Part shown: piece by piece, positions 23,616-35,400 of the stretch | Layout of the letters: the number at the start of each line of letters is the position of its first letter | Position numbering within the stretch: the first letter of the stretch is position 1 | Assembly (NCBI RefSeq): GCF_022376445.1 | Contig: NW_025954963.1 | Location: 1 to 64,000, forward strand | Origin: Fomitopsis serialis | Lineage: Eukaryota > Basidiomycota > Agaricomycetes > Polyporales > Fomitopsidaceae | Direction of reading: 5' to 3' | Length of the DNA stretch: 64,000 nucleotides | The notes under the pieces: model-generated | Databases searched by the model: none | What the model was told of the DNA's origin: nothing | The model's input: the letters and a program-made list of their open reading frames with translations, nothing else | Translations under genes and position numbers: made by a program

Positions 23616-26600
23616 ATGGCGGGTGCCACAGCCCCCGACCTAGCCGTCAACGCGCTCAACACCGTCTACTTCGTCATCGCCCTCAACATCGTCCGCTCCG
23701 TCACAGGTCACAGCATCCGAACCGCCGTCCTCGCCGCCATCGCCCTCGTCGTGACGGGTCTCGTCACCTTCTCCATGGATCTGCTTCAGGCAAGCTACAT
23801 GGACTACGCTTGCTGCGCCACCGCCGTCTTCATCGCCTTCAGCTATCTCTTCGATGGCCAGCACATTCCTCAGCTGAGGTCCGTCCGGTTCAAAGGTTTC
23901 ATCCGCCTGGGATCTTGCGTCGTCTGGGCTTACCGGCTGGCTACGGTGCTCCGCAAGTTGGCACGTCTCGGGGTGGTGATCTTCGTCGTCGTCTACAACA
24001 TCCTGATCTGGGTTGCTGCCGTCGTCGCTCTCAGGATATTAGTCCTCATCGACCCTGCGTCTCCCACACCTCGCCACGCCCGCATAGTTCGCATCGTCCT
24101 CTGCACTAGCGAGGAATTCGCCCGCTCACTGACCTCGGGATCCTCGACTGGCCGTGTTAGGTGCGCGGTGCAAGCTGGAGCTCCCTTCACTTGCCCCCTT
24201 CAGGCTGTCGATGTCCAGCGTCGTCGTCCCCTCTGGCGCCGGGCACTGTGGACTGCCTCCTGTGTACTGAGCATCCTGCGCATCCTTTTTCCGGCGACCC
24301 TCCTTGGCAACCTCGTTCGCAGAGGCTGCAGATCCCTCGGCCGTGTCTCTCGGTATGCGATCATCTGTGCTCTTGGCGCTGCGTTCGGTCTTGTTAGATC
24401 TGTGGCAACCAAGGCTCACGTCATGGGCAAGCTCGGCTTCACTGTGCTCGTCAACATCAAACGCGCTCGCCCGAATGTCCCTTTACGAAGTGCTCATGCC
24501 TACAATGTCTCCCTACGTTGCGCCAAGGCCATTTGGAAAGCATTGATTGGTATGTCCCTTCGTCGCACCTTGTACTCAGCCGAACGCTAAGACACGACTG
24601 CAGTAAAGTTCGCCATGTCGCTTGCATTCGAGAGGAGCGTGGTCACTTCGGTACTGCTCCGTGCTGAGGGTGAGAAGCCTTTCCATGCGTACACACCTGC
24701 TGGACCTCGCGTCATCACGAAGACGGTAAAGCGCTCGCTTCCGGTCGTCGTTCCTTCAGTCATCCCGGTCTACGACCTGAGCTCTCGTTGGGTCAAGACG
24801 CTGCTCATGGCGTTCCAGGTTGTCGGTGTTCCTCGCACTTTGTCCCCTACGGACCACTTCATGATGATCGCGTCCCAGTTCAACATCACTGGCGCTCTAG
24901 CCAAGGAGGTCGCTCCCTCTAGTCCTGTCCCTCGTCCCATGGTCATGGCGAAGAGACCTGTGCTCATGGTTAAGCGAGGCAGCTCCCTGATCATTGCAAC
25001 GAGAGTCAAACGTGTGCTTCCAGTCATCGTCCCTCCGATGGTCCCAGTGTTTGAGTTCAACGCACGCTGGGTCAAGATAGTGCACGCAACATTCGGGATA
25101 GTGCACGCAACTTCGGTGTCCTTGGCATCCCTCGCACTCTACTTCCGACCGGCTACTACGGGGTGATCAGGACAATGGCGACTCGTCTCAACATGCCTGG
25201 TGTCCTTGTTCAGGCTATCCTCTCGGGAGTGGTGCCTCTTCGTCCTGCTGGTCCCTCTGTCGTCTGGAGGCCTCTTTTCGCGTACAGCCCGGTGCAGCCC
25301 CGTGTCGTCGCCTCTAGAGCGAAGCGCCTCTTCCCGCTTGTCTTACCTTCGAAGGTCACAGTGTATGATGGTGCTTGCGACACTTCTACCCAGCTCGCAT
25401 ACCTCGCCCCTCGCCAGTCGCACAACCCCAACTCTGTAGAGACGATGCCTCTGGCTGCGACGGCCAGTGAGCCTGCCTGCCCACTCGTCGTGGCAACCAG
25501 AGTCAGACGTGTCCCTTTCGGTCCAGCCCGGCCTGTCGTTCCCGTCCAACCTACGTGCTACTCGATCCATCCACAGTGGGTGTGGGAGATTCGCAGCGCC
25601 TTTGTTGCTTCTCAGCTCCCGCGTACCGTGCTCACGATCGATGGATTCCACTGGATTGCCTTGCGCTACTTGAGGGTTTCTGGTGCCCTGGTTGAGCTCG
25701 CGATCCCGCTCGGTCTTGACTTGCCCCCGCTGGTACTGCCGACTTCGCCCTTGTCGATGCTCTTGCTGCTCTCCCCGTGGTGGAGTTAGACTCCGGTTCT
25801 ACCCTGGTTGCTGGCAAGCATGTCCCTGTCGTTCCCCAGACTCCGTTGGATTTCCTTCGGTAAGTGATAACGCGCTTTCGTCTAAAGGCTTCCCGATGCT
25901 CATACTTTTCACAGAATTGCCCGCTTGACTATCAAGCTCACCGATGACGTCCTCGAGTCGGTGACTACGGACCGCATCGTGGCCCTCGATGCTCCTGTCA
26001 AGCCTACACAGTCGGTCTCCGTGCAGCTATCTGGTGTTCGCTCCCTGCTCAAGGCCGGCTCCCGCGTCATCGCCGTCAAGATCAAGAAGCGTGTTCCCTT
26101 CGGCCCTGTCAAGCCTGTCGCGCCCGTGCGTCCGGTGCGCTCGATTCCCCCAGAGTGGGTGGCAATCCGCAGCGTCTTTGGTCTCCCCCAAACTCCGCGT
26201 ACCCTGCCCATTCTTGGCGAGTTCTACTGGACCGCACGCCGGTACTTTGGTACCCCTGGCACTCGGATCGTGTTGACGATCCCCGACGGTCTCGGCTTTG
26301 CGTCCTCTGGTTCTGGCATTTCCTCTGAGCAGCTTCGCATTCGCTTCCGCTCTACGGCGACTACGTCTATTGCTGCTCCTGCCTCTACCACGGTCGATGA
26401 GTCGGACCCTCGCTCTGCCCTTGTTGCTGACAGGCATATCAGGTTTGCCGCTACCCAGACCTTGTTGATCTTCCTCCGGTGAGTCTATTTCGTTCGTGGC
26501 GATGTTCAGGGCGCTGACGTGTTACCACAGTATTGTCCCTCGGCTCTGTTGTCAAGAAATCGACCATGTGACTCCGCTCTTCGAGTCGCCGTTGGTGCTG

Positions 26601-29136
26601 ACGCTCACGGACAACACGGACGATGTCGCCGCTCTCGGTGCTCCTGTCGAACTCGCGCCCCTGGTCCCCGTCCAGACTCCCGGTCCCAACGCTGCAGGTG
26701 AGAAGTTGCTTTTGGTGGACAAGCCCGTCCGCCCCCGCGTCATCGTGATCAAGGTCAAGCAGCGCGTCCCATTTGGCCCGGCGAAGCCTGCTGGTCGTTT
26801 CCAACTCGTGCATTCCATCTCTTCGGAGCGGGTTCAGCATATCCACAACGTCTTTAACCCTCCCCAGGTTCCGCGCTCTCTGCTGACATCGCATAGGTGC
26901 TACTGGGTCGATCTGCGGTACTTTGGTACCTTTGGTGCTCCGACGCAATTCCCACATGTGCTTAGCTCAGCCTCACCAGATACTGGCGTTCGTACAAAGC
27001 AGCCTTCCCCTTGTCTGTCTTCCCAGGCGACTGCTGCGGACGTTGCTCCCGATTCTACTGTCGCCACACAGCCGGACCGTCGTTCTGCCCTTGTTGCTGA
27101 TGATCACGCTTCTGCCGCTGGCCAGACTTTGCTGATATTCCTCCGGTAAGTCGCCCTTATTCGCAGTGGTCATCGCAGCTAATACATTGCCACAGCCTTG
27201 TCTTCCAATTTCGGTCAAGTGATGAAGAAATTGACGATGCAACTCAGATTCTTGAGTCGCCGTCGGTACTAACTACCGACAACGCGCCGAATGCGCATTT
27301 GGTCCCTACCCAGACACCCGGTTCCAACTGCGTGGTCGAACATCCTTGTTCGACGGACAACATCACCTCCCCCCTTATTGCCGAGACCAATGTCGAGTGC
27401 ATATGTCCTGCAGCATCCATACTAGCTGACTCCGCCCAACCCACGTACCCAGCCCGTTCGGGATGGGTAGAACAGATTCGGAACGTCTTCGGCCCCCTCA
27501 GATCCCGCGCATCATGCCGACGTCTGATGGTTTCCTCTGGATGCCTCTCCGCAACTTGGGTACATCTGGCTCGCAGGTTGAATTTACACTTCCCTACGGT
27601 CTCAGTCCTGCGTCTTGTGATTCTGGACGCGTCGCATTGAAGCAGCGTCGTCTTCACCTCCGCTCCTCGGCGATTGCTGCTGCTTCTACTGTGCTCACGG
27701 AGTCAGATCCCCGCTGTGCTCTTGTCGCTGATGAGGATGGCTCCGTCCCTGGTCGAAGCTTGCTCAGCTTCCTGCGGTCAGTAGAACATTGTCAGTCAGC
27801 GATTTGGCGCTGATGCGTTGTCGTAGACTTGTCTTTGCACCCGCCCCTGAGATCGCTGTAAGCGTGGCTCCGGTTTGCGAGTCGGCCCCCCTGCAGCCAC
27901 CTAGACCCACCGCTGTGACCAGGAACCCTCTTCCCCTGACCAAGTCTGTCGGTTGCCGCGTGGTTGCAATTAAGGTCAAGCACGTCGCCTTTGGCCCAGC
28001 GAAGCCTATCGTTCCCGTCAAACTCGCGTATTCCGTCTCTCGGGAGTGGGTACAGCAGATTTGTAACGTATTCTGCCCGCCCCAGGCCCCGCGCTCTCTG
28101 CATACGTCGCACGGGCTCTACTGGATCACTTTGCGCTACTTTGGGACCGCTGGCGCCCTTCTGCACGGTCTCAAGTCTGCATCCCCGGTCTCTCTGGAGC
28201 AGGTTTACCTTCGCCTCCGCTCGGCGGCGTTCGCTCACTCTGGCCAGCGCTCTGCATTGGTCGCTGGTCGGCGTCCCTCTTCTGCTGCCCAGATCTTGTC
28301 GGTCTTCCTTCAGTGAGTGGTTTGGCTTCGCGCACTACGCGTTCCGGTGCTAATACTACTCTTCACAGACTCGTCCTTGGTTTCATCGAGGGCACCGACG
28401 ACGCGACTCTGGACCTCGAGTCGCCGTTGGTGCTGACGCCCACGGACGGCACAGTCAGTCCTCCCGCATTCGGTATCGAGAACGCTTCTTCAAGTCCTAC
28501 TCCCGCGTATAAAGTCGCGGAGGATGTCGAAGCGGACACGAAAACCGAGGGAGAACTGCCGGTGAGCAGCCAGAGGAAGCGCAAGAGGCATCCGCGCGCT
28601 CGTGGCGGGAAGAAGGTCCAGGCGGCCAAGGCTCGCAATATGGCTGAGCAGGCACTGGAGGAGGCTGAGAACGTGGCACGACTTGCTGAGCAGAGTGCTT
28701 CTGAGAAGAGTGAGTCGAGGTTGTCGAGACTGTCCGTCGAACACTAATAGAGATCATCCTTACTATAGTAGTCGCGGCAGATGTCGACAAGATCAGGAGG
28801 CGTCCAGCTTGGCGGATCCACGTCAGGTACAGGTCGCGCCAACGCGAGCGCAAACGGGAGCAACACCGACACACCTCGCACATCGACCCGCAGGCGTCAA
28901 CCGACTCGTGGCCGCCAGGCTCGTCGCATTAAGGACAACTCTGAGGGAGCGAGCTCGCATGACGACGAGGGATCCAGACTCAAGGAGGGCGACAGAACGG
29001 CGGCGACGTCGCAGGTGCGATGCGCATTGCTGGATATCATCTTCGCAGGGCGGGAGCTGAGTTCGTGGACCTGCCCCCTCTCCGTCTTGGAGCGTCTCGG
29101 GCAGCCATGAAGGACGAATTCTCTGCGCGCGTGTGA
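23616..29136 (+). CDS. Modular multi-exon membrane protein of unknown family, copy 1 (frame-broken)
   Basis: Unrecognised family, paralogous to the gene at 58632-62903. Exons: 23616-24549, 24604-25859, 25915-26478, 26531-27145, 27196-27776, 27827-28312, 28369-about 28692 and a terminal exon from about 28768. Exon 1 encodes several hydrophobic helices (AVLAAIALVVTGLVTFS, LGVVIFVVVYNILIWVAAVV). From exon 2 on, a roughly 60-residue module recurs: basic residue, PFGPAKPVVPV, about 10 residues, WVQQIRNVF, PPQxPRTL, FYWIxLRYFGTxGA. Exons 3-6 carry one module each and all begin and end in phase 2. The final exons are basic (QRKRKRHPRARGGKK) and Ala/Glu-rich, then Arg-rich. Frame breaks: about 25100 (21-bp local duplication plus a lost base), 25724-25728, 27493-27497 (exon of 581 nt where 582 is expected), and the terminal exon. 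It may be a pseudogene or a mis-assembled live gene. No function is proposed. Confidence 0.7.
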
Positions 29137-29981
29137 GCGAGTCTGAAGACATACGAGCGACAGAGAGACAGTCCTGTCCCATTCCGCGCGGCGCAACGTG
29201 GGGCGACGTACTGCGTACTGTCCGGGACATGTGTAAGGGAGCGTGCTATTTCACCAATGCATCTACCGGTTCAGGAGCCCGATTACTTTTCATTTATCCT
29301 ACATCATCTACTTATAGAACTTGCACGGACATCTACACTGTACAGCCTAGGGCTCGGACAACCGCTTGCTTACCACACTTGTATCACAGATTATCTCTAC
29401 TCCATCCTACTCGGTATTCAATATTTCAGTATTCATGCATCAGAATGGGACAGACTATTTGCAGCAGGGTCCGGCCGCGACAGTCCGAGTTTGAGTACAC
29501 ATGCAGTCGTCGGCCCTCATACTCTCCCGGATTCAGTTGAAACGGGTTCGTATGTGCATCAAGCATCTCTCTACTTGGTACTTAAGTGGAGAACTATGCG
29601 CGCCGAGTATATTTCGACTGAGCACAAGTCGAGCTAAGTAACTTATGGGACTTCAGGCTAGTGAGAGCACTTGTGCCTCACATGCACACGTAAAACCATT
29701 ACAGTCCATGAGGATCATGTACATTCGTAAAGTCATAAGGCCGCAATCGAGCTACGCGTCCGTACGTACACACACTAGTACTATACACAGTACATCTGTA
29801 TCCTTCCTTCCGTCCTACACAAGTCCATGTCCATTCTCCACCGACAGACTCACTTACACTACTCCAAACAAAGTGCTTTCCTCACGATCCTTCCGATACC
29901 ACCGCTCTTCTTCTGACCAGGACTCCCGCTCGCGTCGCCACCGCCCGCAGCCGGTGCGCTCGAGCCCGACCCATCAGGGAG
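29137..29981. other. Intergenic region
   Basis: AT-richer than its surroundings, between two convergent genes. I see no gene; it should hold both 3' ends. Confidence 0.4.
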
Positions 29982-31744
29982 TCAGTTGGAAGTCGCGTCC
30001 GTGTACTGCGTGGTCGCGAGGCCGACCTGCTTGTTGGTCGTGTCGAACACGGAGTAGTAACGCTGGAGCCACGCGAAGCCGTCTGTAACGCGATCCGGTG
30101 AGTCCATAACGACTGGACAGGGTAAGAAGACACGTACTGATGAAGTCGAGGCCCTGGCCGCTGTTGCTGCCGAGGTCGCTGGTGATGAGATAGATCTTGC
30201 CCGCCTCGCCGCCGAGCGTCGAGTTCAGGCTGCGCGGCCAGATTTGCGCGTTGGCCGTGAACTCGAACGTGGTGCTACCTGGAACGATCAATCGCCAGCA
30301 TTTAGCATCCCAGCTGGCCACCGCTATGATGAACACTGACCGATCTTGAAGTACAGCGACTGGAGCTTGTTGTACTGATCCTCAGTGATGCTCAGAAGAC
30401 CGGTCGTGCTACGCAGTCATTGAGTCAGTTTCATGCAGGCGAGGTAACTATATGCGCCAACGCACCTGTCCAGTGTAGCGCCAGTCGCCTTCTGGTACTT
30501 CTGGAACGCATCGGTGGCGATCATGAGGAGCGTGGTACCGGTGTCGACGATGCCGGCGTTGCCGGAAAGGAGGCTCGTGCCGTTCTGTCCGTACGTGACG
30601 TCCTGGTTGATACCCCAGTAGTTCGACGCGGGCGACGTGGTCGTGATCGGCGTGTACGTGATGTCACCGGTGTACCTGTATGCGCGATCAATGACAAGGC
30701 CGTGGCAGCATACATCAACGCGCATGTACGCACTTGGTGCTATCGACACCACCGAACGTCAGCTCGCCGTTGGCCGTGCCGCTGTCGCGCTGGTGGTGGG
30801 GACGTAGGAAATGCCGATCGACTCGGTCGTAATCGTGCCCTGAGCGTAGAGGCTGTCCGTGACGGTGGCACGGTGGCGTGTTCGACACAGTGTTACTGGT
30901 CAAGTCGACGGGACCGATACCGAGGATTCCGTCGACGCCCTGGAAGCCCTGGGCGGTGGAGGCCACGCCAATCGACTGGTTCTGAATGGTAAGACCCGTA
31001 CCGAGGGTAACGGTGTCGGTGTCTGGCAAATCTGTGAGTATCAACTGTGTTTGAAATTACCACCGAATTGGCTTACACTCGGTGCCCGAGAACGAGCCGG
31101 AGCCGTAGCTCACATTCTGCGCACGGGAAATGAAGATAGAATTACCGACGCAGTGCCTGGGTGCTTACCACGGTGTTTCCGGTGCTCTTGCTCGTGGACG
31201 TCTGGGTGTACTGGGCAGACGCACCGGTCCAAGTGTTGGAAGAGCCTATACCGGGTCCAAGGTCACGATATCAAGTAGGTGTGTGACTATATGCTGGCTT
31301 ACCCGTGTCAATGAGGAGGGTGTAGTTCGTCGCGGGAGAGCCGATGCCGACGCTGGCAGTGTAGGTGACACCCGCGTCGGTGACATCGACACCGACGCCC
31401 CCCGAGGAGGGAGTCGTGCCGCTTGTACCGGTGCCGGTACCCGTACCAGTGGACCCAGTGCCGGTGCCGGTCGAGCCTCCACCGTGGTGGTGGTGGCGGG
31501 CTGCGGAACCTGTCTCCTCGTGTCGGTGATGCTCATGCTCGTGCCGGTGCTCACGATGCTCGCGGTGCTCGTGGCGCTCATGCTCACGTTTCTGGCGTTC
31601 CTCGTGGTAGGCGAGGGGGCCATGAGGGCGGACGCCTGCGAGGAGCTTCTGGGCGCGGGCCTTGTCGCGAGCGACGAGTTCCTTTGCGGAGCCGACGGAG
31701 AGGCGGGTCGAGAAGGGGACAGAGCGGACGACGACGTGGGACAT
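29982..31744 (-). CDS. Pepsin-family aspartic protease, polyporopepsin-like
   Basis: A1-family endopeptidase close to secreted polyporopepsins of wood-rot fungi. Both catalytic motifs are present: DTGSSNTW (joined across the intron after 31300) and VDTGTTLL. Other landmarks are SYGSGSFSGTE, GVDGILGIGPVDLTS, GELTFGGVDSTKYTGDI, NYWGINQDVTYG, FTANAQIWPRSLN, SDLGSNSGQGLDFINGFAWL and YYSVFDTTNKQVGLATT. About eight exons are split by 50-60 nt GT-AG introns. Three things are unusual. The first ATG gives MSHVVVRSVPFSTRL with no signal peptide. The propeptide/mature junction is filled with a His/Glu/Arg-rich tract followed by Gly-Thr repeats. Between 30780 and 30880 three single-base losses cancel out, so about 35 residues are read in shifted frames although the whole stays open. 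A missed upstream exon with a secretion signal is possible. Confidence 0.88.
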
Positions 31745-31824
31745 GACGGTAATTCAAGGGGGATCAGGAAGTGGAAGTGGATTGGTGTGGGAAGAGATGG
31801 GAGGACGGTGGGAGGACGGCGGGG

Positions 31825-31832
31825 TATATATA
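31825..31832 (-). promoter_or_regulatory. TATA box of the aspartic protease gene
   Basis: TATATATA lies about 80 bp upstream of the ATG at 31744 on the minus strand. Its placement supports 31744 as the start and argues against a far-upstream signal-peptide exon. Confidence 0.6.
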
Positions 31833-33479
31833 CGGGCAGCAATGGAGAAGGGGAAGAAATGGAGGTAGAATGATCTGAAGAGAAGCCTGTGCTGTGGTGA
31901 AGAGCCGTGAGGAGGGTGACGTGCGTCATGCTGGGGTTGCAGGCCAGCAACGCCCGTCACGACACTGCACGCATGAACTAGCACCCATCCAGTCCGTCGG
32001 CCGTTTCTCGCTCAAAGTGGGCTGTTATCTCTCGCGTGGTGGCGAGAGGCGAACACGGCGCAGAGATTCGTCCCGACAGAGCTCGCTCGGAGATGCCCCA
32101 TCAGAGGTGCAACGGTGCCTCTGCCGCAGCTGAGAACGACCGCGTCAGACGGTTCCCCGCGCCGTATTTGGACAGGGCACTCACGGGCGGAGTGGCGGAG
32201 GAATCGAGGCGTCCGGCGGAGGCATCCTGGACGCCACCGCGCTGGATGACAGGCGGGAGATTTTCGCAGTGAACTGACAGGTACTGCACCATTTCGTCAT
32301 CCCTCGACTGCGCGATCGGGCGCGTTCCTGCCATCGCGCCGAGATAAGCCGTTTCTGGCAGGCTGCCGTCCGCGGCAGCCTGTGGCGCGCGTACATTGCC
32401 CGAATTTGAGATGGACAGCGATCGCAGACACCCGCCCGAGCAGGACCAATTCAACGCCCTCGGCATGCACGCTGCCCGACACCCTCCACGCTTGCACGAC
32501 TCTCCCTCGCACAGAGCACACGGACGACGCCTCCTTCCATTGCTGCGCAGGGCAATATCGTTCCCCGTCGGTGCGTACATGCTTTCTTCGGATCCAGATT
32601 GAATAGACCATATAGTCTTTGCCGCTCCACTGCCCAACAGCTAAGTCTGCATCCTCGGTGTCACTTACCGACCTCTGAAGCCGTCTTGAAGCAGAAATGC
32701 TCGACGATGCCGCCTGGTAGCGATGTCGCTCGGCGATGCCGTCTGGGAAGCGATGCTGCCCGGCGAAGCCGCCTGGAAGCAGCACTGCTCGGTGCTGACA
32801 TAGCCTGGCTCACTCCCCGGAAGCCTCATCCCTCCTTACGTCCTTATACCCTCGAGGGGACCTAGCCACTACAGGCTCCATCGTTGCCGCGAGTGGTGGG
32901 GTTCGGAGGGGATGGATGGCTCAAGACGCAGGCGGATGTAGTGCTGAGCGCTAGCGATCGGTGATGAGCACGTAGGGGCCTCCCCTCTCCCGTGTTGTAG
33001 ACGGTACTGCCCGCATGTATATCCTGACTCGAAAATGTAAAAGAAGCGTAACGTTGAGGGCCATAGTATGGCCTGCTCCTGGAGCACGAGGCGGCGCATT
33101 GGACACGAGGCTGCGCGTCACGGGCGACACGGAGATCACCGCATTAACTGGGACACAAGGTCCAGGTCGACAGTGATGGTGCCGCGCCTTCCTCCTCTTC
33201 CTATACATACTTCGTCCCTCCGTGTGCTTCACAGCCCGCTTCCCATAGCAGTCCCCTACCGGATGGCGGCTTCACTCGAGGAGGTCTCAAGGGGTGAACA
33301 GGCTGCCCAAGGCTGCGCCAGGCTCACTCACTTAACGTCACTCATCTCAGGAAGTGCGCCTAGGACAAGGCGCCTGGATGGTCGACACCTAGCTTGTCTA
33401 CTGCACGGCCTGTCGACTCCTCGCTTGTCTATTGCACGACCAACTCGATATGCCCATCGGTGAGCGCGACCCATGGCTC
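31833..33479. other. Intergenic region upstream of the LINE
   Basis: I see no gene here. The only distinctive feature is the short imperfect tandem repeat annotated separately at 32675-32793. Confidence 0.4.
32675..32793. repeat. Imperfect ~30-bp tandem repeat, about four copies
   Basis: A unit close to GATGCCGCCTGGAAGCGATG followed by CTGCTCGGC recurs at roughly 30-bp spacing. Copies two to four are the clearest, between about 32704 and 32793. No open reading frame or promoter context is evident. Confidence 0.6.
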
Positions 33480-33784
33480 GTAAACCCCCGACCTGGCGAG
33501 TGACTCGACTGACTCTGACTCGACCAGCGGTTAAAAATCACTTTGCTGCCGCCACCAGCAGCGGGTAATCCGCTCCTTGGCCTGCCGATTCCCGAAACCT
33601 TACAAGGAGGAACTGTGCAGGACCTATGCAGTTTTGGAAGCCACTTAAAAAGACGGCCAGACGCTCGCGAACAGCCCAGCCGCTCCTTTCTCTGGCTCTC
33701 GACTGTGGTGCGCCGTACACCCGGGTGAGTGTGCACGCTTGCCGTCTTCCTCCGCTTCCGCCTTAACGGTGGCTACACAGAAAG

Positions 33785-35370
33785 ATGGCAGCTCTCGCAG
33801 CAATGTCGGACGAGCAAGACCTGCCAGTGCCCCCGCCGCTCGATGGCTCACAGTCACAGGAGGATCAGGCTCCAATGCTCACCCCAACGGCTCATGCAGG
33901 GTCGAGGTTCGTCGACTCCGTGCTGCCTGAGATCGCTCAGCGTGAACTGACATCTTCAGCAGCGAAGAAGGTCAGCTCACTGCGACAGAGCAGTCTCCTC
34001 TCGATCGCCTCGATGAGATTCTGGCGACTCCGGGAGATCCAACCGTGGCTGCGCCGCCCCTACGTCGAGGCGCCCGATGCGATCCCAGTCGGGCGCATCG
34101 CTCCAGTCGCTCAACGCGTCCGCGCAGACGACAGCGGCGAGGCGTCAATCAAGAGGCAAGGCCAAGGCCCCCCCGTCACCAGGCTCGACGGCGCCCCCGC
34201 CAGTGATGCTAACAGCTCTAATACGCTCCGCCAACTCAACGGCGAAACAGTGGCTCGCAGCGTCCCCATCCTGCGCGAGAACATCGAACGTGTCTTCGCG
34301 GACGTATGCGCCCTCCGCGAGCAAGTAACCACCGAGAATGCTGCGCTCCGCGAGTCGATGAGCCGCGCCGTAACGGCGGCATCGAACATGGATGCTCGCA
34401 TCGCTTCGCAGATCCTCGCGCACATGGAGAATGAGCTTCCTGCTGCGGTCGAAGCGGTGCTCGACGATCGCCTGGACACCCTGACTCGGGACATGACCAT
34501 GGCAGCCCATGACCTCGAGCAGCTGCGGGACGCACACAACACGATAGTGTCCACGACGGCCGCTTCCGACTTACGCCTCGACAACCTGACCCGCTCGGTG
34601 AACCATGTGGACGGCACGGTCAACGATGTAGCGACGCAGATCGCTAGGGTCGCTCATACTCTCACTGGGGTGGAGGACACGGTTGCAACCCTCCTCGGGA
34701 ACTGGCACGCGGATAACGGATACACGTACGCCCCTCGCGACCCTCCCGCAGCGCTTCGTCCTCCTCAGCAACAGGACGTGCCGATGCCTGGTCCTGCAAG
34801 TGCAGCGGTGCGGGTGCAGCGTGCTACCCTGGCTCCGCTGCCGGAGCCTCCAAACATACGCTCCCGGGGATCGGACACCAGAGACGATGATGCCACGAAC
34901 GCCAGGCCTCCTAAGCGTCCGAAGCGTGGACCTCGCAACCCGGCCAGCCAGCAGCGGGAGCCTCCGAACCAATACCGTGATCCCCCAACCAGCGTCGCGA
35001 TCCTTCAGTGCAGGCCCAACCAACGGCTTCTTCGTCCCGAGTTCGCCTCCCGATGCCGGTCCTGCCTGTTCCTGCGCAGAGGCAGTCCCCACAGGCTTCG
35101 TACTCCCACGCGCGCAATACGCATGTCCTCTTTGGCGCCATGGCGTGGACCGCGACGGTTGTTCGGGAGCAATTCCTGTCAGTCACGAGGATCGTGCGGA
35201 GCGACATCGAGATGGATGCGTCCCCCGTCCTGAACGTTTCCCTGGATAACGACATCACGTATGTACGCGTCCTGTTCAGGTCCTGGGAGGAAGCCAGGGA
35301 CTTCACCAATGCCTGGAACTCGGCGGCGGAGTCGAGGTACCCGACCGTCCGGGCTAAAATTGTACAGTAG
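33785..35370 (+). CDS. LINE ORF1 protein, coiled-coil, one frame break
   Basis: The ORF1 (gag-like) protein of a LINE binds element RNA. It starts MAALAAMSDEQDLPVP. The central part is a long helical, heptad-like region (NIERVFADVCALREQVTTEN, DARIASQILAHMENELPAAV, VNDVATQIARVAHTL). A Pro/Arg-rich basic stretch follows (KRPKRGPRNPASQQRE). The C-terminal domain after about 35008 contains WTATVVREQFLSVTRIV and YVRVLFRSWEEARDFTNAW. The reading frame changes at 34982-34986, where a C5 run should be C6 to connect RDPPN to the QRRDPSVQAQP segment. The stop at 35368-35370 is 30 bp before the first ATG of ORF2, so the two ORFs are separate but tightly spaced. I saw no CCHC knuckle in this ORF. Confidence 0.75.
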
Positions 35371-35400
35371 TCAGTGTTCGATACTACTGTACACAACAAA

